Made by a program: the position numbers and the translations under genes. The notes beneath the pieces were generated by a model that searched no databases, was not told where the DNA came from, and was given only the letters and a program-made list of their open reading frames with translations. A stretch of 64,000 nt of DNA from Pedobacter helvus (GTDB lineage Bacteria > Bacteroidota > Bacteroidia > Sphingobacteriales > Sphingobacteriaceae). Below are positions 7,916 to 16,381 of the stretch, in pieces (positions within the stretch are counted from its first letter, which is position 1; every line of letters starts with the position of its first letter). The stretch spans positions 710,541-774,540 of the forward strand of contig NZ_SRMP01000002.1 of the NCBI RefSeq assembly GCF_005925325.1, given 5' to 3'.

Positions 7916-9553
7916 ATGAGTGCTAAAGTTTTAAAAATTGATGATAGAGATAATGTGTTAGTGGCATTGGCCGATTTAACACAGGGTACCATTGTAAGTT
8001 ACCAAGAACAACAATACGCATTGCTGGAAGATATCCCTGCGAAGCACAAATTTTTCACCAATGATATGGCTGCCGGTGATGAAATTTTTATGTACGGCGT
8101 GTTAGTGGGCAAAGTTCAATTTCCGGTAAAAGTGGGAAACAGAATGACGGTAGAAAATACCAAACATGCCGCAGATCCTTATCAATACCGAAAATCGAAT
8201 TACCAATGGCAGGCGCCAGATGTAAGTAAGTTCGAACATCAAACTTTTTTAGGTTACCACCGGGAAGATGGCAGCGTAGGTACGGCAAACTATTGGCTGT
8301 TTATTCCAACGGTTTTTTGCGAAAATAGAAACCTTGATATCATTAAAGAAGCGCTTTACAAAGAACTAGGCTACGCCGTAGATGATAAATATAAGAATTA
8401 CACCCATGCGCTTTTAGAGGCGTATCAGCAAGGCGGCAATATAGAAGAGATTGATTTACAGCCTAACTCAAATCATACTGCAAGACCTTTTAAAAATGTT
8501 GATGGCATAAAGTTTTTGAACCACAGCGGCGGCTGCGGCGGCACACGCCAGGATGCAAATACTTTGAGCAAACTACTAGCGGCTTACGCTAACCATCCAA
8601 ACGTTGCGGGCGTGACGGTGCTAAGTTTAGGCTGCGAGCACTTGCAGGCCAAACAATTTAAGGATGATTTGCTGGCGATAAATCCGAACTTTAATAAACC
8701 TATCATCCTTTTAGGCCAACAACAAAGTGTGAGTGAGGAAGAGTTGTTAAAAGAAACACTTAGGGAAACGTTTAAAGGTTTGGTAGAAATCAATAAAATG
8801 GAAAGAAAACCTGCGCCGCTAAGTAAATTATGTGTAGGGGTGAAATGTGGCGGTAGCGATGGTTTCAGTGGTATTTCTGCTAACCCAGCAGTTGGGCATT
8901 GCGCCGATTTATTGGTAGCTTTAGGAGCAAAGGTACTTTCGGCAGAGTTTCCAGAGTTGTGCGGCGTAGAGCAGGAACTAATAGATAGAATGCCAGAAGA
9001 AGAAACTGCCAGAAAGTTTATCAAACTGATGACAGAGTACGATGATTTGGCGCATAAGGTTGGCTCTGGTTTCTACATGAACCCATCGCCAGGAAACATC
9101 AAAGACGGCTTAATTACCGATGCAATTAAATCGGCCGGTGCCGCAAAAAAAGCAGGCACCTCGCCAGTAGTTGATGTTTTAGATTATACCGAACCAGCTA
9201 CCAAACCAGGGCTAAGTTTGGTTTGTACGCCTGGTAGCGATGTAGAAGCTACCACTGGAAAAGCCGCCGCAGGAGCAACCCTAATTTTGTTTACTACGGG
9301 TTTGGGCACGCCAACGGGAAATCCGGTTTGTCCGACCATAAAAGTAGCAACAAACACCAATTTAGCTACCAGAATGGCTGACATTATCGATATTGACACT
9401 GGAGCAATTATAGAAGGAAAAAAGACCATCGCAGAAATGGGCGAGGACATTCTGAGTTATTGCATAGCAGTAGCCAGTGGCAGAGAAATACCAAAAGCGG
9501 TAAAATTAAATCAAGACGATTTTATACCTTGGAAAAGGGGAGTAAGTCTTTAG
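7916..9553 (+). CDS. UxaA-family dehydratase, probable L-fuconate (or L-rhamnonate) dehydratase
   Basis: This 545-residue protein has an N-terminal SAF-type domain (about 1-95) and an altronate-dehydratase-type catalytic part. Cysteine and metal motifs include HSGGCGGTRQD, LGCEHLQ, GVKCGGSDGFSG, FPELCGVEQ and GNPVCPTIKVATN. UxaA enzymes dehydrate sugar acids to 2-keto-3-deoxy acids. In this operon the expected step is fuconate to 2-keto-3-deoxy-fuconate, which in Xanthomonas is done by an enolase-superfamily enzyme that is not present here. Campylobacter jejuni has uxaA-like genes in its fuc locus, which supports the same assignment. It has no signal peptide and is cytoplasmic. A true altronate dehydratase is possible, but the neighbouring genes do not make altronate. 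Confidence 0.8.
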   Translation: MSAKVLKIDDRDNVLVALADLTQGTIVSYQEQQYALLEDIPAKHKFFTNDMAAGDEIFMYGVLVGKVQFPVKVGNRMTVENTKHAADPYQYRKSNYQWQAPDVSKFEHQTFLGYHREDGSVGTANYWLFIPTVFCENRNLDIIKEALYKELGYAVDDKYKNYTHALLEAYQQGGNIEEIDLQPNSNHTARPFKNVDGIKFLNHSGGCGGTRQDANTLSKLLAAYANHPNVAGVTVLSLGCEHLQAKQFKDDLLAINPNFNKPIILLGQQQSVSEEELLKETLRETFKGLVEINKMERKPAPLSKLCVGVKCGGSDGFSGISANPAVGHCADLLVALGAKVLSAEFPELCGVEQELIDRMPEEETARKFIKLMTEYDDLAHKVGSGFYMNPSPGNIKDGLITDAIKSAGAAKKAGTSPVVDVLDYTEPATKPGLSLVCTPGSDVEATTGKAAAGATLILFTTGLGTPTGNPVCPTIKVATNTNLATRMADIIDIDTGAIIEGKKTIAEMGEDILSYCIAVASGREIPKAVKLNQDDFIPWKRGVSL

Positions 9554-9611
9554 ATTATGAATTGGCCCTTACATCAGTTAAACAATTAACCGACTAAACA
9601 AATAACATAAA

Positions 9612-10376
9612 ATGTTATCATTAAAGAATAAAACAGCAGTAATTACAGGCGGTGGAAGTGGCATCGGTAAAGCGATATCGCAACTTTTTGCCAAACAAGG
9701 CGCCGCAGTGCATATCATTGAGCTCACTGCCGAAGCTGGTCAACAAGCTGCTGAAGAAATTAAAGCCGAAGGTGGAAATGCGACAGTTCACGCTTGCAAC
9801 GTAGCAGATCATCAGCAGGTGCTGAGTGTTTTTGAGAAAATTGGCAGCGTAAATATCTTGGTAAACAATGCCGGTATTGCACATGTGGGCAAAGCCGATA
9901 CTACCGCAGAAGAAGATTTTGACCGCGTAGTAAATGTGAACGTTAAAGGTGTATACAACTGCTTGTTCGCTGCCATTCCGAAAATGAAAGCTGCTGGCGG
10001 TGGCGTAATTTTAAACATGGCATCTATTGCAGCTTTGGTAGGTATTCCCGATAGGTTTGTCTACAGTACAGCCAAAGGAGCGGTAAAAGCAATGACCATG
10101 AGCGTAGCTAAAGATTATTTGGCAGATAACATTAGGTGCAACTCTGTATCGCCAGCTCGTGTGCACACGCCTTTTGTCGATGGTTTTCTACAGAAAAATT
10201 ATCCCGATAATATCGAAGAAATGTTCGATAAACTTTCGAAAACACAGCCTATTGGCCGCATGGGATTGCCGTCGGAAGTGGCTACATTGGCATTGTACTT
10301 ATGTAGTGATGAGGCAGCTTTTATTACCGGCTGCGATTATCCGATTGACGGTGGATTTACAACTTTAAACAACTAA
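9612..10376 (+). CDS. SDR, probable 2-keto-3-deoxy-L-fuconate dehydrogenase
   Basis: A classical 254-residue short-chain dehydrogenase. The cofactor loop TGGGSGIG is at residues 12-19, NNAG at 85-88, the active-site Ser near 138 and YSTAK with Tyr151 and Lys155, so all catalytic residues are present. The absence of an Arg in the usual place and the acidic residue after the second strand (IIELTAEAG) suggest NAD rather than NADP. In the operon it fits oxidation of the C4 hydroxyl of 2-keto-3-deoxy-fuconate to the 2,4-diketo acid, because the next gene encodes a hydrolase for such an acid. It lies 58 bp after the UxaA gene, the widest gap in the operon. It could in principle be the sugar dehydrogenase, with the roles of the two SDRs swapped. 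Confidence 0.82.
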   Translation: MLSLKNKTAVITGGGSGIGKAISQLFAKQGAAVHIIELTAEAGQQAAEEIKAEGGNATVHACNVADHQQVLSVFEKIGSVNILVNNAGIAHVGKADTTAEEDFDRVVNVNVKGVYNCLFAAIPKMKAAGGGVILNMASIAALVGIPDRFVYSTAKGAVKAMTMSVAKDYLADNIRCNSVSPARVHTPFVDGFLQKNYPDNIEEMFDKLSKTQPIGRMGLPSEVATLALYLCSDEAAFITGCDYPIDGGFTTLNN

Positions 10377-10385
10377 AATTACGAT

Positions 10386-11237
10386 ATGAAATTAGTTAGA
10401 TACGGAGAGCCTGGAAAAGAAAAACCAGGAATACTGATTGGAGAAGATATTTTCGATGTGTCTGCTCATGTGAATGAGTATAATGAAGATTTTTTTGGTG
10501 GCGATGGTTTAGCAGAGCTTAAAAAGAAAGTTGAAGGTGGGTGGTTAGAAAAAGTAGAACAGCCAATTAGATTGGGTGCTCCTTTGGCTCGTCCATCTAA
10601 AATTATCTGCGTTGGTTTAAATTACAAAGACCACGCCGCAGAAACCAATGCGCCTATTCCAGTAGAGCCAATTTTGTTTTTTAAAGCTACAAGTGCCATT
10701 GTTGGTCCTAATGATGATTTGATAATCCCTAAAAACAGTAAAAAAACAGATTGGGAAGTTGAGTTGGCCATTGTAATTGGCAAAAAAGCAAGTTATGTTG
10801 AAGAACAAGATGCTTTAAACCACGTTGCTGGTTATGTGTTGCACAACGATTATAGCGAGAGAGAATTTCAGCTAGAGCGCAATGGACAATGGGTAAAGGG
10901 AAAAAGTTGCGATACGTTTGCGCCGCTAGGTCCGTTTATTGCCACTAAAGATGAAATTGCAGATGTGCACAACCTTCGCCTTTGGCTAAAAGTAAACGGC
11001 CAGACTTTGCAAGATGGCAATACATCGAATTTGATTTTTAATATCCCGTTTGTGGTGAGTTACATTAGCCAATTTATGACTTTATTACCCGGAGATGTAA
11101 TTACTACCGGAACACCAGCAGGCGTGGGTTTGGGACAAAAACCAGAACCTTGGTATTTAAAAGAAGGTGATGTGGTAGAGTTGGGTATCGATGGATTGGG
11201 AAGTAGCAAACAACACGTAAAATCTTATCAGGCCTAA
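10386..11237 (+). CDS. FAH-family hydrolase, probable 2,4-diketo-3-deoxy-L-fuconate hydrolase
   Basis: The 283-residue protein has the fumarylacetoacetate hydrolase fold: a short N-terminal domain, then VGLNYKDHAAE (catalytic His/Asp region), a metal site built from acidic residues in the DWEVELAIVIG stretch, the HNDYSERE loop, GKSCDTFAPLGPF and TTGTPAGVG near the C-terminus. Family members split beta-diketo acids. In the Xanthomonas fucose route this family cleaves 2,4-diketo-3-deoxy-L-fuconate to pyruvate and L-lactate, and the order of genes here fits that step. It is 9 bp after the SDR and 1 bp before the mutarotase gene. Annotation pipelines may call it ureidoglycolate lyase, which the context does not support. 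Confidence 0.83.
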   Translation: MKLVRYGEPGKEKPGILIGEDIFDVSAHVNEYNEDFFGGDGLAELKKKVEGGWLEKVEQPIRLGAPLARPSKIICVGLNYKDHAAETNAPIPVEPILFFKATSAIVGPNDDLIIPKNSKKTDWEVELAIVIGKKASYVEEQDALNHVAGYVLHNDYSEREFQLERNGQWVKGKSCDTFAPLGPFIATKDEIADVHNLRLWLKVNGQTLQDGNTSNLIFNIPFVVSYISQFMTLLPGDVITTGTPAGVGLGQKPEPWYLKEGDVVELGIDGLGSSKQHVKSYQA

Positions 11238-11238
11238 A

Positions 11239-11574
11239 ATGAAAAGATACGCTCTAGCGCTAGATCTAGTTGATGATGAAAAGCTGATCGCCGAATATGA
11301 GGCTTATCACAAAGCAATTTGGCCAGAAATTGAAGAAAGTATCAGGTCGGCTGGTATTTTAAATATGGAGATTTATAGAGTAGCAAATCGCTTATTTATG
11401 GTGATGGAAGTTGCCGATGATTTTTCTTTCGAAGCCAAGGCAAAGGCGGATGAAAGTAACCCAAAGGTGCAGGAGTGGGAGGTTTTAATGTGGAAATATC
11501 AACAAGCGCTACCTACAGCCAAACACGGTGAGAAGTGGCTGATGATGGAAAAAATTTTTCAGTTGAACAGTTAA
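11239..11574 (+). CDS. Deoxysugar mutarotase (L-rhamnose/L-fucose mutarotase family)
   Basis: A small 111-residue protein of the COG3254 mutarotase family. It has the dimeric alpha/beta ferredoxin-like pattern: KRYALALDLVDD strand, the YHKAIWPEI motif with a His likely to act in catalysis, GILNMEIYRVANRLFMVME and a C-terminal WLMMEKIFQL. The enzyme interconverts alpha and beta anomers of L-rhamnose or L-fucose so that the dehydrogenase receives the correct form. It starts 1 bp after the FAH gene and is clearly co-transcribed. The family covers both sugars and I cannot separate them by sequence. FucU-type fucose mutarotases belong to a different family. Confidence 0.85.
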   Translation: MKRYALALDLVDDEKLIAEYEAYHKAIWPEIEESIRSAGILNMEIYRVANRLFMVMEVADDFSFEAKAKADESNPKVQEWEVLMWKYQQALPTAKHGEKWLMMEKIFQLNS

Positions 11575-11587
11575 TTTACAAATCAAG

Positions 11588-12418
11588 ATGATCGACAGCC
11601 ACGTTCACTTTTGGAATTACGACCCCATAAAAGATGCTTGGATTACCGACGATATGAAGGTTATTCAGAGAGATTTTACACCCGTTGATTTAGAGATAGA
11701 ACTGATAGCAAGTGGTGTAAATGGATGTATTGCTGTACAAGCAGATCAGAGTGAGCAAGAAACCGAATTTCTGTTAAGCTACGCTGATGAGTATGAATTT
11801 ATCAAAGGCGTGGTAGGGTGGATTGATTTCAGAAGTGAAAATTTACCCAAGAGACTTGAAGCATTTGCACATTACGAAAAACTAGTAGGATGGAGGCATA
11901 TTGCACAACCAGAACCAACAGGATTTTTGATTTCTCCTGATTTTGTACGTGGAATAGCAGCGTTGGAAAATTACCAGCGTACCTATGATATTGTTATCCA
12001 TCGTGGTCAATTAAAGGAGGTGATTAGTTTAGTTGAGCAATTTCCTAAACAACGTTTTGTTTTAGATCATTTGGCAAAGCCTGATATCAAAAATAAACAA
12101 GGTGATGAAGAATGGAAACAGGACATCGTTACCTTATCAAAACATGAAAATGTGTATGGTAAAATCTCGGGAATGGTAACGGAAGCAAATTGGTATTCGT
12201 GGACTTATGATAATATGCTTTTCTACCTAGATACCATGTTTGAAAACTTTGGTACAAATAGGCTCCTGTTTGGATCAGATTGGCCAGTGTGTACATTGGC
12301 AGCTAGTTATCAGCAAACCAAACAAATCGTCGATCAATATACATATCGATTATCCGACGATGAAAGAAAGGCAGTTTTTGAAACCAATGCGATAGCATGC
12401 TATCAATTAAAATATTAA
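11588..12418 (+). CDS. Amidohydrolase-superfamily lactonase, probable L-fuconolactonase
   Basis: The 276-residue protein is a COG3618 amidohydrolase. The HVH pair is at residues 5-7 (IDSHVHFW), and further motifs are VGWRHI, VIHRGQL, LDHLAKPDI and LFGSDWPVC, with the Asp of GSDWP as the likely catalytic base. This family includes L-fucono-1,5-lactonase and L-rhamnono-lactonase. It would open the lactone made by the sugar dehydrogenase encoded 3 bp downstream. No signal peptide is present. 4-sulfomuconolactone hydrolases share the fold, but the surrounding genes favour the sugar lactone. Confidence 0.83.
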   Translation: MIDSHVHFWNYDPIKDAWITDDMKVIQRDFTPVDLEIELIASGVNGCIAVQADQSEQETEFLLSYADEYEFIKGVVGWIDFRSENLPKRLEAFAHYEKLVGWRHIAQPEPTGFLISPDFVRGIAALENYQRTYDIVIHRGQLKEVISLVEQFPKQRFVLDHLAKPDIKNKQGDEEWKQDIVTLSKHENVYGKISGMVTEANWYSWTYDNMLFYLDTMFENFGTNRLLFGSDWPVCTLAASYQQTKQIVDQYTYRLSDDERKAVFETNAIACYQLKY

Positions 12419-12421
12419 AAA

Positions 12422-13210
12422 ATGGATTTACAGTTAAAAGATAAAGTGATTTTAGTAAGTGGTGGAGCTAAGGGAATTGGCGAAGCGATAGTAAAGTCAC
12501 TGGCTGCAGAAGGTGCAATTCCAGTAATTATTGGCCGTAATCACGAAGATAATCAAAAGCTAGAACAGGAAATATTAGCAGAAGGAGGTCGATGTGCAAG
12601 TGTAATTGCCGAATTAGCTGATCCAGCAGCATGCGAAAAAGTGATTGTAGAAGTAGTAGAGCTATTCGGTAGAATTGATGGTTTGGTCAACAATGCGGGA
12701 CTAAATGATGGAGTAGGCTTGGAGAAAGGAAATTACGAAGCGTTCATGAAATCCATTCATAACAATTTAGTACACTACTATTTGCTGGCTCATCATGCTT
12801 TGCCATACCTAAAAGAAAGTAAAGGCAGTATTGTGAATATCACTTCCAAAACAGGTATTACTGGGCAAGGAGAAACCTCTGGTTATGCAGCCTCTAATGG
12901 CGGCAGAAATGCACTTACCCGAGAATGGGCGGTAGAATTATTACCATATCAAATTAGAGTAAATGCAGTGGTAGTATCAGAATGTTGGACACCACAATAC
13001 GAACGTTGGATAAAAACACTTCCCAATGCAGAACAAACTTTATCCGAAATTAATGCCAGAATTCCGTTAGAAAACAGAATGACGAAAGCCAGTGAAATTG
13101 CAGATACGGTGGCATTCTTATTATCTGTTAAATCTAGTCATACTACAGGACAATTACTTTTTGTAGATGGCGGTTATGTTCACTTAGATAGGTCTTTACT
13201 TCGTCAATAA
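12422..13210 (+). CDS. SDR, probable L-fucose dehydrogenase with YxxxN in place of YxxxK
   Basis: A 262-residue short-chain dehydrogenase with cofactor loop SGGAKGIG (13-20), NNAG (90-93) and Ser142 in NITSKTG. The catalytic block reads YAASNGGRNALTREWA, so Tyr155 is followed by Asn159 where nearly all SDRs have Lys. The codon is AAT; Lys would be AAA or AAG. The TREWAVELLP block and length fit the L-fucose dehydrogenase group. By context it oxidises the pyranose to the 1,5-lactone, the first step of the pathway. Whether the Asn is a family trait or a defect cannot be decided here; Lys143 next to the catalytic Ser might substitute. It is 3 bp after the lactonase gene and 13 bp before the next gene. 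Confidence 0.78.
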   Translation: MDLQLKDKVILVSGGAKGIGEAIVKSLAAEGAIPVIIGRNHEDNQKLEQEILAEGGRCASVIAELADPAACEKVIVEVVELFGRIDGLVNNAGLNDGVGLEKGNYEAFMKSIHNNLVHYYLLAHHALPYLKESKGSIVNITSKTGITGQGETSGYAASNGGRNALTREWAVELLPYQIRVNAVVVSECWTPQYERWIKTLPNAEQTLSEINARIPLENRMTKASEIADTVAFLLSVKSSHTTGQLLFVDGGYVHLDRSLLRQ

Positions 13211-13223
13211 TTAAAATAAACCC

Positions 13224-14369
13224 ATGAACTTGAAATACAATCCGGCTTACCCCGGGATAGACGATCTACGCAATAAAGCCAAGAGCAGAATACCTCGTTT
13301 TGCATTCGAATATTTAGATGGAGGATGCAATGAAGATGTAAATCTGCATCGCAATACCGCAGAGCTGAGAGATGTGCAATTGAAACCTTTTTATTTGAAC
13401 GACTACAAAGGGATCAGCACCGAAACTTCGCTGTTTGGCAAAACCTATGCGGCGCCTTTTGGAGTTGCGCCAGTAGGCTTACAAGGTTTAATTTGGCCAA
13501 ACTCACCTCAAATTTTAGCGAAGGCTGCCAAGGAGCATAATGTGCCATTTATTTTAAGTACGGTAACTACCAGTGGTATAGAAGATATTGCTAAAATTAC
13601 CGAAGGTGATTTTTGGTATCAGTTGTATCATCCGGCAGAAGAGCAATTACGTGACGATATTATCCGCAGGTTACAAGCGGTTGAATGCGATGTTTTGGTA
13701 ATTCTCGCTGATGTACCTAGCTTTGGTTTTAGACCAAGAGATATCAGAAATGGATTAGCTATGCCACCGCGTATGAGCTTAAGAAATATCTTGCAAATTA
13801 TGGGCAGGCCCAATTGGGCGATACAAACATTGGTACACGGTACACCTAATTTTGCAACTTTAAAGCCTTATTTACCTAAAGGTTTAGATATGAAACAATT
13901 AGGCGCTTTTATGGATAAAACCTTTTCAGGACGATTAAATAGGGATAGAATTGCTGCCATAAGAGACCAATGGAAGGGAAAATTGGTTATCAAAGGAGTG
14001 GCCAGCGCAGAAGATGCGCAATTGGCAGTTGATTTGGGCTTAGATGGAATGATTGTGTCTAACCACGGCGGTAGACAATTGGACTCTGGCGAATCTGCCA
14101 TCAAATCGCTGTCAGATTTATTAGCATTTAAAGAAAAGCTGACCGTAATGATGGACAGCGGCATACGTTCTGGAGCCGATATAGCCAGGGCGTTGGCTGT
14201 TGGGGCAGATTTTACTTTCTTGGGCAGAACATTTATGTACAGCACGGCTGCACTTGGAAACGATGGCGGGCAACATGCAATGGCTATGCTTAAACGTCAG
14301 CTTACACAGGTAATGGAACAGGTTTGCTGTGCTAATGTGAAAGATTTTCCAAAGCACCTAACTCGCTGA
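13224..14369 (+). CDS. lldD: FMN-dependent alpha-hydroxy-acid dehydrogenase, probable L-lactate dehydrogenase
   Basis: The 381-residue TIM-barrel protein belongs to the LldD/glycolate oxidase family. Motifs are RIPRFAFEYLDGG near the N-terminus, FGVAPVGLQGL (FMN site), YQLYHP, VIKGVAS with the flavin-contacting Lys, and VSNHGGRQLD with the catalytic His281. DSGIRSGADIARALAVGA is the phosphate-binding part. The family oxidises L-lactate to pyruvate and passes electrons to the respiratory chain. As last gene of the operon it makes sense: the pathway yields L-lactate, which this enzyme turns into a second pyruvate. Another 2-hydroxy acid, such as mandelate or glycolate, is possible but less likely in this setting. 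Confidence 0.84.
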   Translation: MNLKYNPAYPGIDDLRNKAKSRIPRFAFEYLDGGCNEDVNLHRNTAELRDVQLKPFYLNDYKGISTETSLFGKTYAAPFGVAPVGLQGLIWPNSPQILAKAAKEHNVPFILSTVTTSGIEDIAKITEGDFWYQLYHPAEEQLRDDIIRRLQAVECDVLVILADVPSFGFRPRDIRNGLAMPPRMSLRNILQIMGRPNWAIQTLVHGTPNFATLKPYLPKGLDMKQLGAFMDKTFSGRLNRDRIAAIRDQWKGKLVIKGVASAEDAQLAVDLGLDGMIVSNHGGRQLDSGESAIKSLSDLLAFKEKLTVMMDSGIRSGADIARALAVGADFTFLGRTFMYSTAALGNDGGQHAMAMLKRQLTQVMEQVCCANVKDFPKHLTR

Positions 14370-15404
14370 AAACATTAATCGTGTTGAGCTATTCAATCGA
14401 TTTTTGCGTTAGCGAAGGGAAATCTTAACACTTCGAATCCTATAGTATTCTTTAATTAAGATTGAGAAACCTTGTTCGTGGATGAAGCGCATAAATTTGC
14501 CGCATGTAAGGATGATAGGAGAGAATAGCTACTTACAATCTATTGCACTATAAGTTGAATCCTGCTATCTTAAAATGCTCAATGTTTTATCTTTAAGTAA
14601 TCGGTTGTCTAATTTTAGACCCATTGTAACCTGGACTATAAAAAAATATTAGCGGTATGTACAATTTGCAACAAATTAGGTTGGTCACTTTACCGACATA
14701 TGAAATGTGTAAGTGTATGATAATTATTGCTCGATCTACAATGAAAGCACTTGGTTAACTAGCGGTTCTAGTAAAAAATATTATTCCCAAAATATTTGGT
14801 TAAAAATTGATAGGTCAAAGGTGTTAACCATCAATTGACACATAAAAAAGTCTGAAATATTTCGGCTATTTTAAGCAACCTTTTGACCTTAAATCCTTCA
14901 CTATTGGTTCGATAAGACGCAAAAGCTCTCTAAATTGAAAGTATTCCTGCTGTACTGTACTTACTTCTGCAACGCTATGGTTAAATAGTAAATGCTAGTG
15001 GGCTGATATTAACACATCTACCAGAAATGGGGTTGACAGAAAGGTCACATTTTCCATAGGCGAAACTCGATAGTAGTCAATTTACTTAGGGTTAATGTAT
15101 CAGATTACATTCAAGGCGGACTGATGGATAATGTGAAGTGATACGTTAACAGTGGTGATCTTGTTCTGTTAAATTATAGCAGTGTAAGAATAAAAGTTAC
15201 CTTTTATTTCATTATATTTACATCTATATAAACACTTTTTATACATCTTTTGGATAAAGGTTGCAAGTACTTGATCAAAGTAGGGGTGTTTTGACTAAAT
15301 TGAATTTATGACCTATTCTGCACCCTATATTTTTGGAGTGGTTTAAGTGTGTGGATATTAGGTATTTAAATCGTCGGTGTGTTTTTCTGCCACCCCGACT
15401 TAAA
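14370..15404. other. About 1 kb without a recognisable gene
   Basis: I find no open frame with coding character on either strand and no tRNA or known riboswitch. The segment is AT-rich and contains stop codons in all frames. It separates the 3' end of the deoxysugar operon from the 3' end of a response-regulator gene, so it is flanked by two gene ends and needs no promoter. It could be the decayed remains of a former gene or hold an undetected small RNA. The last part, before position 15404, is followed by a terminator for the leftward gene. Confidence 0.6.
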
Positions 15405-15442
15405 AATAAACCCCTTCAGATTTAATATTGAAGGGGTTTATT
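15405..15442 (-). terminator. Intrinsic terminator after the response-regulator gene
   Basis: A 14-bp perfect stem (15405-15418 with 15429-15442; core AACCCCTTCA and TGAAGGGGTT) encloses a 10-nt loop. On the minus strand it is followed by a run of five T. It lies about 50 bp beyond the stop codon of the leftward gene at 15493. It could also stop rightward transcription, as the plus-strand side is T-rich. Confidence 0.85.
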
Positions 15443-15492
15443 GTTTCTTGAGCTTTTTTACAATAGTCTAAGTAATTCGATAAAAAGTAGCG

Positions 15493-16125
15493 TTAAATTA
15501 GTTCTTGTTCACGTGCATAAGAAAGCAACTCAGTAATTGAATTTACGTTTACTTTTGCCATCATTTTACGACGATGTGCTACAATGGTATGTTTGCTCAG
15601 GTGTGTTTGTTCTGCAGTTTGCGCAATAGATAAGCCACGGGCGAAATATTGCAGAACATCTAGTTCCCTTGCAGAAAACAATAATTTTTTGGTAAGATTA
15701 GAATTCAATACAATCTCACTAATGGTTGGTGAAATGTATTGCTCACCTTCCGATATCGTTGTAAGGCATTCTAATATGGTATTAAAGCCAGACGACTTGC
15801 TTACAAAACCTTCTGGACTGTAACTTAGTATATTGGTGATAGCCGTTGGGCTGATCACCGAGCTCATGATGATAATAGTTATGTTTTTGTTTAGTCTCCT
15901 TGCTTCGTTGATAAGTGGCAGCCCGTTTTTTTGTTTCAAATAGTAATCTAAGAAAAGGTAGATGGGCGTTTGATGATGCTTGATCAAGAAATGGGTAAGT
16001 TCCCTTTCCTCACTGAAAGTGTGTACTGATTTAAAAAGTTCCAGTCGTTCGATTAATGCCGAGAATGAGTCGGCAAAAAGAAGATGGTCATCAAAGACAA
16101 TCGCAATGGCATCGTTTTTTTTCAT
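15493..16125 (-). CDS. NarL/FixJ-type response regulator, orphan
   Basis: This 210-residue protein has an N-terminal receiver domain (1-120) with the acidic pair Asp12-Asp13 and phospho-acceptor Asp60 in YLFLDYYLK, a conserved Ser in IIMSS and Lys in GFVSKSSG. A LuxR-type helix-turn-helix occupies the C-terminus: FSARELDVLQYFARGLS, AEQTHLSKHTIVAHRRKMM. No histidine kinase is adjacent. The 651 bp upstream hold no gene but carry two near-identical palindromes (16192-16209 and 16362-16381) that could be its own binding sites. Bacteroidota often have such orphan regulators paired with distant hybrid kinases. The target is not known. Confidence 0.88.
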   Translation of the reverse strand: MKKNDAIAIVFDDHLLFADSFSALIERLELFKSVHTFSEERELTHFLIKHHQTPIYLFLDYYLKQKNGLPLINEARRLNKNITIIIMSSVISPTAITNILSYSPEGFVSKSSGFNTILECLTTISEGEQYISPTISEIVLNSNLTKKLLFSARELDVLQYFARGLSIAQTAEQTHLSKHTIVAHRRKMMAKVNVNSITELLSYAREQELI

Positions 16126-16191
16126 AAGCGAGTCAAATATATCACAAAAGTATGGAGTTCGTTTTATAGCTGGTTGTTTAGAAGTTTAGTT

Positions 16192-16209
16192 ATAGCAAAT
16201 TAATGCTAT
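16192..16209. promoter_or_regulatory. Operator-like palindrome ATAGCA-N6-TGCTAT, site 1
   Basis: A perfect 6-bp inverted repeat with a 6-bp A/T spacer (AATTAA). It is 67 bp upstream of the response-regulator start codon on the minus strand. A second site of the same design lies 170 bp further upstream. Two identical spaced palindromes before a regulator gene suggest autoregulation; the binding protein is inferred, not known. Confidence 0.5.
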
Positions 16210-16361
16210 GTAAAATTTTTATAATGACATCTTTTTGTTATCTGTTTTTGCCGCTATGAGGACGGAGAAGCAGATATTTAATTTTATTTTCTATAGTTGT
16301 AATTTTAGTCTCCTTATCATTTCTAAATTAATAGCACTAATTTTTATTTTTTGATGGTTTT

Positions 16362-16381
16362 AATAGCAAAAAAATGCTATT
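16362..16381. promoter_or_regulatory. Operator-like palindrome AATAGCA-N6-TGCTATT, site 2
   Basis: A perfect 7-bp inverted repeat with a 6-bp spacer of A. The arms share the ATAGCA/TGCTAT core and the spacer length with the site at 16192-16209. A lone half-site AATAGCA occurs near 16330. Confidence 0.5.
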
